Below, piece by piece: positions 1 to 6,600 of a DNA stretch of 7,076 nucleotides (positions are counted from its first letter, which is position 1; each line of letters begins with the position of its first letter). The DNA comes from CAZPWQ01 sp964590495 (GTDB taxonomy: Bacteria > Bacteroidota > Rhodothermia > Balneolales > Balneolaceae), in the NCBI GenBank assembly GCA_964590495.1, contig CAZPWQ010000149.1, forward strand, positions 1 to 7,076, written 5' to 3'. The position numbers were made by a program, and so were the translations under genes. A model generated the notes under the pieces. The model saw only the letters and a list, made by a program, of their open reading frames with translations, had not been told where the DNA came from and searched no databases.

Positions 1-299
1 AATATACACCTGAAATTACGAAAAAAGTGGGTGAAATGGCCCGGCAGGTCGGCGGGCATGGTGGTATGGATACACTTATGGACTGGCGCCTGATCGATTG
101 TCTCCGCAACGGTTTGCCCCTTGATATGAATGTGTATGATGCCGCCTTGTGGAGTTCCGTCATACCGTTAAGCGAGCGGTCGGTAGCTAATAAATCCAAG
201 ACGCTGGACGTCCCTGATTTTACCGGGGGCGCCTGGAAAAACAACAAGCCGGCTATGGATATAGAACTCGAAAAAGGAGGCACAACAAAAATAGTCTGA
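1..299 (+). CDS. Gfo/Idh/MocA family oxidoreductase (GH109-like), C-terminal fragment
   Basis: This is the last 98 codons of a gene that begins before the window. The frame is open from base 3 and ends at TGA 297-299. The GTG at 27 lies inside the reading frame and is not taken as the start. The visible part carries a glycine/histidine stretch (GGHGGMD), then DWRLIDCLRNGLPLD, then NVYDAALWSSVIPLSE, and ends in a VDVPDF-like segment (DVPDFTGGAW). From memory of the family, this is the C-terminal signature of secreted or lipoprotein Gfo/Idh/MocA proteins of Bacteroidota, many annotated as GH109 alpha-N-acetylgalactosaminidase-like. These use a tightly bound NAD to oxidise a sugar hydroxyl, often at C3, during glycoside cleavage or dehydrogenation. 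The Rossmann domain is outside the window, so cofactor binding and export signal cannot be checked. It could equally be a plain sugar dehydrogenase. Family assignment is strong; activity is not determined. Confidence 0.85.
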   Translation, partial: YTPEITKKVGEMARQVGGHGGMDTLMDWRLIDCLRNGLPLDMNVYDAALWSSVIPLSERSVANKSKTLDVPDFTGGAWKNNKPAMDIELEKGGTTKIV

Positions 300-333
300 A
301 AGAATAAAAAATAATAGCACTGACACACCCCGA

Positions 334-378
334 CCGCCGAAAGTCACGGCGGCCAGCCCTCTCGAGAGGGGACTTTCG
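334..378. repeat. Nested GC-rich inverted repeat, REP-like
   Basis: Three inverted repeats lie within 45 bases. CCGCCG (334-339) pairs with CGGCGG (347-352) around a 7-base loop. CGAAAGTC (338-345) pairs perfectly with GACTTTCG (371-378). CCCTCTCGAGAGGG (357-370) is a 14-bp perfect palindrome. The first two share bases 338-339 and so compete; the palindrome fits with either. The preceding CACCCC (325-330) and the order CCCTC..GAGGGGA-TTT echo the element at 2707-2821, which suggests one dispersed intergenic repeat family. No T-tract follows, so a simple intrinsic terminator is unlikely. Confidence 0.6.
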
Positions 379-467
379 TAACCATTTAACCAAAACTGTC
401 AACGAATTACATAACTTCTACGAGGACGACACAGGTTTGTGGACGAGAACTTAACAGTCTTGCTTCA

Positions 468-498
468 TTGGGTTAGAAGATGATTAGATATAACTATG
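468..498 (+). promoter_or_regulatory. Possible Bacteroidota-type promoter for the PIG-L gene
   Basis: TTG at 468-470 is followed after 20 bases by TAACTATG at 491-498. The known Bacteroidota sigma-factor pattern is TTG, a spacer of roughly 17-23, then TAnnTTTG; the second element here matches five of six fixed positions. It would put the transcript start shortly before the ATG at 522, or about 60 bases before the ATG at 564. Such short AT-rich matches arise often by chance, so this is only a candidate. Confidence 0.3.
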
Positions 499-521
499 AA
501 CTCTGCTACTAATGAAATTAA

Positions 522-1487
522 ATGATTACGCACTATTCGCGAATTATAATCAAACATCGAATTATGGAATATTTTAAAGATTTGACTCGCCGGCCATATT
601 TATTACTAATGGCAACTGTTGTCTCCCTTCTCCTGGCACCCATAGACTCACGAGGTCAGGTTTCAGATGAGGATGCTCTCCGCATTATCGCATTCGGGGC
701 ACACCCGGATGACTGCGAATTAAATTCCGGAGGAGTAGCTGCTCTCTGGGCCGAGGCAGGGCATGAGTTCAAATGCGTTTCGATGACCAATGGAGATATC
801 GGGCACTTTGGAATGTCAGGGGGCGAACTTGCCCTAAGACGTCAAAAGGAAGTGGAGAAAGCAGCCGGTGAGCTGGGAATAGATACCGAAGTCCTGGACA
901 TCCACGATGGTGAACTGATGCCTTCACTGGAAAACAGGAAAAAAGTGGCAAGGCTGATTCGCGAGTGGCAGGCCGATATTGTTATGGTCCACCGGAGGTA
1001 TGACTATCATCCCGACCACCGCTACAGCGGGATACTTGTTGATGATGCTACCATTCTTGTGCAGGCCCGGTTTTTCACGCCCGACACACCCCCGGTTCCG
1101 CGAAATCCGGTTGTACTCTATTATTATGATCATTTTGAGAAGCCTTACCCCTTTCAGCCGGATTTTGTCGTGGGAATAGATGATGCGGCCGCCAAAAAAT
1201 GGAAAGCTGTCGAACAGATGCCATCCCAGTTTTCCGATAAAGAATCATGGACATGGGGTACTCGCGGGGAGGTTCCTGACGACGAAAGTACGAGGATGGA
1301 AATGCGGATCAATGAGATCAAAAAACGTTCGGAAAGCCAGGCAAATTCGTTTCGCGATGAACTTATTGAATTATATGGGGAAGAGGCTGGAAAAAACATT
1401 CGATATGCCGAATCGTTCGAGTTGTCGCAATACGGTCGACAGGTATCTGTTGAAGAACTGAAGAGTCTATTTCCAACTTTCGACTGA
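522..1487 (+). CDS. Exported PIG-L family (LmbE-like) zinc deacetylase
   Basis: The 321-residue product belongs to the PIG-L/LmbE fold, whose members (PIG-L, MshB, BshB) hydrolyse the N-acetyl group of acetylated amino-sugar conjugates with a zinc ion. The signature AHPDD is at residues 60-64. By analogy with MshB, H61, D64 and H166 (in HPDH, 163-166) would bind zinc and D63 would be the catalytic base, so the site looks intact. A hydrophobic stretch at about residues 26-40 follows LTRRP and looks like an export signal, cleaved near residues 45-46 (SRGQ). An in-frame TAA at 519-521 sits immediately before the ATG at 522. The second ATG at 564 (residue 15) gives a more ordinary signal peptide and may be the true start; neither has a clear Shine-Dalgarno. 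Exported PIG-L proteins near sugar-oxidoreductase genes suggest deacetylation of a glycan or glycoside rather than of a cytosolic thiol precursor. The natural substrate cannot be read from the sequence. Confidence 0.92.
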   Translation: MITHYSRIIIKHRIMEYFKDLTRRPYLLLMATVVSLLLAPIDSRGQVSDEDALRIIAFGAHPDDCELNSGGVAALWAEAGHEFKCVSMTNGDIGHFGMSGGELALRRQKEVEKAAGELGIDTEVLDIHDGELMPSLENRKKVARLIREWQADIVMVHRRYDYHPDHRYSGILVDDATILVQARFFTPDTPPVPRNPVVLYYYDHFEKPYPFQPDFVVGIDDAAAKKWKAVEQMPSQFSDKESWTWGTRGEVPDDESTRMEMRINEIKKRSESQANSFRDELIELYGEEAGKNIRYAESFELSQYGRQVSVEELKSLFPTFD

Positions 1488-1647
1488 AGTTGAATATGGT
1501 GAAGGGGTAAATAGTTATGTACCTTTCATATGATCTTTTTCAGCAGGGTATTATAAGGAAACAGATAATCCGCAAGGAATGTTCTTGAATTACCTGAGAA
1601 GATATATATGATTAATTTAACCATTAAAGTTACCGGGCGTTGAGGCC

Positions 1648-2634
1648 ATGACAGATTTTTCATTAACAATTTTTTTAGCACTGTTCATTATGATGATGAC
1701 AATGTCTTACTCACAGGCACAGCAGGACAAGGTGCAGATCGTGAATTTGAGCAACGGTGAGGATGCAGAGAATTTCGAATCCATTCGTAAAGTGTTTAAG
1801 AAAAGGAATCCCGGTTACGATATGACATATTTATCCGGAGTTCGCAATGTGGACCCCCGGGATTATACGCAGGTTCTGTTTGTTCAGGCAATAGAAGGGG
1901 TAACGAAAGATGGAGTAACGTACCCGGATGTGAAGGCGCAGGCAACGATCATCGGAGCGTCCGGTTCTCGAGAGGAATCCGAGGCCACCGTGGGCGACAT
2001 CCTGATTCTGCGCAAAGGTGAAAAAATGCAGACCGATGTTGAAGTGGGATTTCTTGCCTTTAAAGTTCCTGAACATCCGGAAAATGAACTTCCCTCTTTT
2101 ATACGTCCCGATTGGGATTCGAATATAACAGATGTGCCGGGAGGTTGTGCAACAGATATTGATGCCTACAGGAGAATTCTGTTAACCTGGAAGAAAGACG
2201 TGGGTGATTATATTTATCATGCCCTGAATGCACACCGGGTAAGAATTTATGATTCATTCAGCCATTATCATCCTGTTGACGGAGGGTTCGATGAATTTTA
2301 TCTTGTCCAGATGGTCAAGCCCGGAGCCAAAATTATCACCAGTGAAAAGGTGGATCAGATTATAAATCCGGAGAAAGTGAAGGAGTCGCAGGCAGACGAT
2401 CTGATCGAGGAATATGAATTAGAGGTCGGTGATTTGGTCTACCTGCCACGCGGTGTGATGCATCGTGGAGTTAATGGTGTCCTGGCGCAGGTAATAACCA
2501 TGCCGGGATTCATTCCGGGCAGTGAGATCGGGGTGGATCATAATCTGAGGGCTATTAACGAGCGGCTCGGCCTGGATGGGGATAAAGCATTGCCGTTTAA
2601 CGAAGAGCATTCTCACGAGGCGGTGATCCGGTGA
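1648..2634 (+). CDS. Exported bicupin-like protein with a metal site in the C-terminal cupin
   Basis: A 328-residue protein with a hydrophobic export signal (about residues 5-20) and likely cleavage after SQA (residue 24). The second half is a cupin. Motif 1 has H206-Y-H208 and E216, and motif 2 follows the classical G(X5)PxG(X2)H(X3)N spacing exactly, with G261, P267, G269, H272 and N276. These four ligands (H206, H208, E216, H272) would hold Fe, Mn, Ni or Zn. The first half (about 70-140) has strand-rich, cupin-like text such as VGDILILRKGEKM but no recognisable metal ligands, as is common in bicupins where one barrel is degenerate. I do not recognise a named family. Sugar isomerases, oxygenases, lyases and binding proteins are all possible. 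It is 160 bases downstream of the PIG-L gene and probably shares its role, possibly its transcript. GAGG at 1642-1645 is too close to the ATG to be a good ribosome site, but no other start exists after the in-frame TAA at 1618. Confidence 0.85.
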   Translation: MTDFSLTIFLALFIMMMTMSYSQAQQDKVQIVNLSNGEDAENFESIRKVFKKRNPGYDMTYLSGVRNVDPRDYTQVLFVQAIEGVTKDGVTYPDVKAQATIIGASGSREESEATVGDILILRKGEKMQTDVEVGFLAFKVPEHPENELPSFIRPDWDSNITDVPGGCATDIDAYRRILLTWKKDVGDYIYHALNAHRVRIYDSFSHYHPVDGGFDEFYLVQMVKPGAKIITSEKVDQIINPEKVKESQADDLIEEYELEVGDLVYLPRGVMHRGVNGVLAQVITMPGFIPGSEIGVDHNLRAINERLGLDGDKALPFNEEHSHEAVIR

Positions 2635-2706
2635 GGTTTTAAAATATGGATCTTATTTGAATGAATATTGATAGCTGAAGTTACAAGTAGTTTGCAATCA
2701 ATGAAG

Positions 2707-2821
2707 GCAACCACCCCTGCACCCCTCCTTCATAAGGAGGGGATTTTATTTAGTAACTGCATATGTTGGAAAGCAAACAAATAATTCTCCCCTTATTAAG
2801 GGGAGACGCAAGAGGGGTTGC
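2707..2821. repeat. 115-bp hairpin-pair inverted repeat (REP/BIME- or MITE-like)
   Basis: The two ends are imperfect inverted copies of each other. GCAACC (2707-2712) matches GGTTGC (2816-2821), and each arm carries its own hairpin: CCCCTCCTT/AAGGAGGGG (2722-2730 and 2734-2742, loop CAT) and CTCCCCTT/AAGGGGAG (2787-2794 and 2798-2805, loop ATT). TTATTT (2746-2751) also mirrors AAATAA (2779-2784). The 44-base centre has no gene. This is the architecture of paired REP sequences or a short non-autonomous transposon. No transposase is in the window, and no target duplication was identified. Confidence 0.75.
2722..2751 (+). terminator. Possible intrinsic terminator after the cupin gene
   Basis: A perfect 9-bp GC-rich stem (2722-2730 with 2734-2742) and a 3-base loop are followed by ATTTTATTT. 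This fits a rho-independent terminator about 90 bases after the cupin stop codon. Read on the other strand, the partner hairpin (2787-2805) is followed by AATTATTTG, a weaker T-rich tail. The element could therefore stop transcription from either side. It sits inside the repeat, so terminator function may be incidental. Confidence 0.5.
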
Positions 2822-2872
2822 AGGATAATAGCAACAAACAGCAAAATGTTAATACATTAAACATAATTTTAA

Positions 2873-3631
2873 ATGAAGAATTTTTTTCCGGTCGCTTCAC
2901 TCCTCGTTTTTTTAATAGGGCTTACCTACGTTTCATTTTCTCAGGAAAAACAGTCCCCGATTCAGGCACTGTTGATCACCGGCGGCGGATGGCACGATTA
3001 TGAAGCCCAGGAAGAACTGCTGACGCAGGGAATCAGCGAACGGCTTGGAGATAAGATCGAATGGACCGTCATCCACGAAGGTGACGGGGAACCCGACTAC
3101 CACGTATCGGTTTTTCAGGAAGAGAACTGGGCAAAAGATTACGACGTCGTCGTTCACAATACAGGTTTCGGCCGGGTAACGGATCCCGATTATGTTGCAC
3201 AATTTGTGAAGCACCACATGGGCACTCCGGCGGTATTGATTCACGCTTCGGTTCACAGCTACCGGTATGCAGAACCGGCTGACCCGTGGTTTGAATTTAT
3301 GGGACTTCAGTCGATGAGCCATGAAGGTCAGCGGCGCTTCGAAGTGGAGAATCTGGCCCCCGACCACCCGGTCATGGAAGGTTTTCCGGAAGTTTGGACA
3401 TCACCGCAAGATGAAGTTTATATCATTGAAAAGACTTGGGGGGATATCACGCCGCTTGCAAGGGCGTACGGACAAGAGACCGAAGAGTACCATACCGTTA
3501 CCTGGACCCACGAATTGAATAATACCCGTGTGTTTGCAACGACTCTCGGTCACAATAATGAGACTTTTGAAGAGAACGTGTTTCTGGATAAAGTTGCAAA
3601 CGGCATACTCTGGGCTGTTGGAAGGTTATAA
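2873..3631 (+). CDS. Exported ThuA-like domain protein (glutamine amidotransferase-like fold)
   Basis: A 252-residue protein made of a signal peptide (hydrophobic residues about 4-22, likely cut after SFSQ near 24) and one ThuA domain. Features typical of the family are LLITGGGWHDY (33-43), the strand DVVVHNTGF (91-99), HASVHSYR (124-131), HPVMEGFP (165-172), DEVYI (180-184) and TTLGHNNETF (223-232) near the C-terminus. ThuA domains resemble class I glutamine amidotransferases but lack the Cys nucleophile; none is seen here either, as the loop reads HASVHS. In rhizobial trehalose use, ThuA acts with ThuB, a Gfo/Idh/MocA dehydrogenase, in 3-keto-disaccharide metabolism. The oxidoreductase at the window start makes a similar partnership plausible, though here in the periplasm. 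The start follows an AT-rich stretch without a Shine-Dalgarno. The next gene starts 46 bases downstream and is probably co-transcribed. Confidence 0.9.
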   Translation: MKNFFPVASLLVFLIGLTYVSFSQEKQSPIQALLITGGGWHDYEAQEELLTQGISERLGDKIEWTVIHEGDGEPDYHVSVFQEENWAKDYDVVVHNTGFGRVTDPDYVAQFVKHHMGTPAVLIHASVHSYRYAEPADPWFEFMGLQSMSHEGQRRFEVENLAPDHPVMEGFPEVWTSPQDEVYIIEKTWGDITPLARAYGQETEEYHTVTWTHELNNTRVFATTLGHNNETFEENVFLDKVANGILWAVGRL

Positions 3632-3677
3632 ATCCGAAATGACATAAAAAAGAATATGAAAGTTTGAAGTTTAATAT

Positions 3678-6600
3678 ATGCAGCAGATATCCGGCAGTTT
3701 CTTTTTTGCTAAAATAACCTTCATTTTTTTACTGCTGACAGTCTTGTATGGTTGTGGCCAGGAAGAACGGGAGAGCGTGATACTTACTGTGGAAGATGAG
3801 GATGCTGAGCAATATTCAGAAAAATTGACCAGTGAACTCTCTCCTTCCCTGCAAGAAGACCTTGATATCACGCTGTGGGCATCGGAAAAGCTGGTTAGAG
3901 ATCCGGTGGCAATTGATGTCGACGATCTCGGGCGTGTACTGGTAACGGTTACCGAACGAAGAAGAACCTCGGAACTCGATATCCGGGGACACCGGGAATG
4001 GATGATTGAATCTGTGGGATTTGAAACGGTGGAGGATCGCGGGGATTTTTTGCACCGGGAATTATCGCCCGAACGCAGCCGGGAAAACAGCTGGCTGAAC
4101 GATTTTAATGAAGACGGATCCCGCGACTGGCACGACCTGACGGTGAAGAAAGAATCGGTTTTTAGACTTGAGGATTTAACCGGCAACGGATATGCCAACC
4201 GGGCACAACTATTCGCCCGTAATTTCAATGAAGAAATCAGCGATGTGGCAGGGGCTGTACACTATCATGAAGAGGATGTATTTTTGGGCGTGGCACCTGA
4301 TCTGTGGCGAATAAAAGATACGAATAGTGATGGGTATGGAAACCAAATGGAGTCGATCAGTCACGGTTACGGGGTGAATATCGGATTCGGCGGACATGGA
4401 ATTTCGGGCCTGACAACAGGGCCTGACGGACGCATCTACTGGGCTATCGGCGACCGCGGCATGAGTGTGTCAGATGCAGAGGGTAAAAAATGGCACTATC
4501 CACGCCAGGGCGTTATCGTTCGATCCGAGCCGGACGGTAGCAACTTCGAAGTATATGCCAGGGGATTTCGAAATACGCATGAGTTTACATTCGACAAATA
4601 CGGGAACCTGATCACTGTGGATAATGACGGCGATCATGCCGGTGAATATGAACGGCTGATTTATGTAGTGAATGGATCCGACAGCGGCTGGCGGCTGAAC
4701 TGGCAGTTTGGTAAGTACAACGATCCAAAGAACAACGATTATAAAGTGCTGATGGATGAAGAGTATTATAAGCCGCATTTCGAAGAGCAGGCTGCCCATC
4801 TGTTGCCACCGCTTGCCCGGTTTCACGATGGTCCCGCGGGAATGGCCTATAATCCGGGTACAGCACTGGGCGAAAAGTGGAATGACCACTTTTTTGTAGC
4901 GGAATTCGTCGGTTCGGCCACGCAGTCCGGCATCAATGCCTTTACCTTAAAACAGAGCGGTGCTTCTTTTGAATTGGACCGGGACATACAAGTTATGCAA
5001 GGGTTGCAGGCAACGGGTTTGGATTTTGGTCCGGATGGTGCTCTCTATTTTGCCGACTGGATAGAAGGATGGGCGCTGAATGGAGAAGGCAGAATTTGGA
5101 AACTGGACTCTCCTGCCGATGCAGAATCATCTGTCCGTGCCATAACAAAAAACCTTATGGCTGAGGATTTCAGCGACCGTTCTTCGGGAGAACTGCTTGA
5201 GTTGTTGGCTCATGCCGATATGAGAGTACGCCAAAAGGCCCAGTTTGAACTTGCCGCCAGAGACGTTACAGAGATATTCAAAGAAGCTCTTGTCGAGGAT
5301 AACCCCCAGCTACAAAGAATTCACGGGATCTGGGGACTGGCACAAATGGGCCGCAGGATTCCCGATGCTGTTGAACCGCTGATCCCACTGCTGAAGGATG
5401 AAGATCCTGAAATTCGTGCACAGGCTGCTAAAATGCTGGGGGATGTCCGGTATGAACCGGCCGGGGAAGACCTGATACCACTTCTGACAGATAGAAATCC
5501 CCGGGTACAATTTTTTGCTGCAGAAGCGCTGGGAAGGCTTTCATGGCAGCCGGCAATGAAACCCATTGTGAGTATGCTTGAAGCGAATAATGATGAAGAT
5601 GTCTATTTGCGGCATGGCGGGGCCATTGCTCTGGCAAGGATAGGCGATGCCGGTGAACTGGCGGATTTGTCCGATCATACTTCTCGGGCAGTACGGATTG
5701 CTGCCGTGGTAGCATTGAAGCGGCTGGAGGATCCCGGCGTAATTCGCTTTTTGGACGATGAAGACGAATTTATTGTTACAAATACCGCCCGTGCCATCAA
5801 CGATGATGCATTTATTGAAGATGGACTCGAAGCTCTTGCCGGAATGATTGAACAGGACCGGTTTACGAACGAACCTCTCCTGAGGCGGGCAATCAACGCC
5901 AATCTTTACCGGGGTACGGAAGAAGCGGCGCGAAGGCTGGCGGAGTTTTCCGTCAGGAATAATATCCCGGAATCTTTGAAAGTTGAGGCATTGCAGACGC
6001 TTGCGGTTTGGACAGAATCATCAGAGCTTGACCGCGTAACTGGTGAACCGAGAGGAAAGGTGGAAAACGACCCGGCATTTGCAAATCAGGCACTTGCCAT
6101 GGTTATTGATGATATTCTGGATAATGGAAGCAACAATGTGAAAATTGCGGGTTTGGAAGCGGTCAGCAGTCTACAATATGAAGCTGCTATTCCCGGGGTT
6201 ATGAATTTAATCGGGGAAGATCCGTCGCCGGAGGTTAGAATCGCATCCCTGCAGGCGTTGATAGATATGGAGCATGATGACATTGAAGAAGCTGTTTTTG
6301 CTGCACTGGAAGACGAAGAGCAACGGGTACGGATGAACGCTCTGCGTGCACTTACCGGACTGAATATACCCGAAGAGAGTATGGTTGGATTGATTGAGCC
6401 GGTACTCGAAAACGGAACTGTGGATGAGCGTCAGGCTGCTTTGAATACCCTGGGTAGCATTGATGATCCCCATGCTCATGAATTACTGAATCGGCAAATG
6501 CAGTTACTGATCAGTGGAAAGCTTGACCGGGAGGTTGAACTTGAACTGTTACGGGCGGTAGAATCAGCAGGTTCAGAGCTTCTAAAGGATAAACTGCAGG

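Noticed and set aside
27..299. A complete 90-residue gene starting with GTG at 27
   Set aside because: The frame is open to the window edge and the product matches only the C-terminus of a much longer oxidoreductase.
1585..1610. Possible promoter TTG (1585-1587) and TATATATG (1603-1610) before the cupin gene
   Set aside because: The spacer is only 15 bases, shorter than the usual range, and the region is AT-rich, so the match is weak.
2707..2821. Repeat pair considered as a CRISPR fragment or attachment site
   Set aside because: The two arms are inverted, not direct, copies, each folds on itself, and no spacer series or integrase is present.
2863..2870. TAATTTTA as a -7 promoter element for the ThuA gene
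   Set aside because: No TTG lies at a suitable distance upstream, and the element almost touches the start codon.
2933..3367. 144-codon open frame on the minus strand
   Set aside because: It is wholly antisense to the ThuA gene, whose + strand product has clear family motifs.
3671..4228. 185-codon open frame on the minus strand
   Set aside because: It lies opposite the N-terminal part of the cytochrome lipoprotein. Its product is Ser/Arg-rich and resembles no family, as expected for an antisense shadow.
4470..4889. 139-codon open frame on the minus strand
   Set aside because: It is antisense to the propeller region, with no recognisable domain and no start context.
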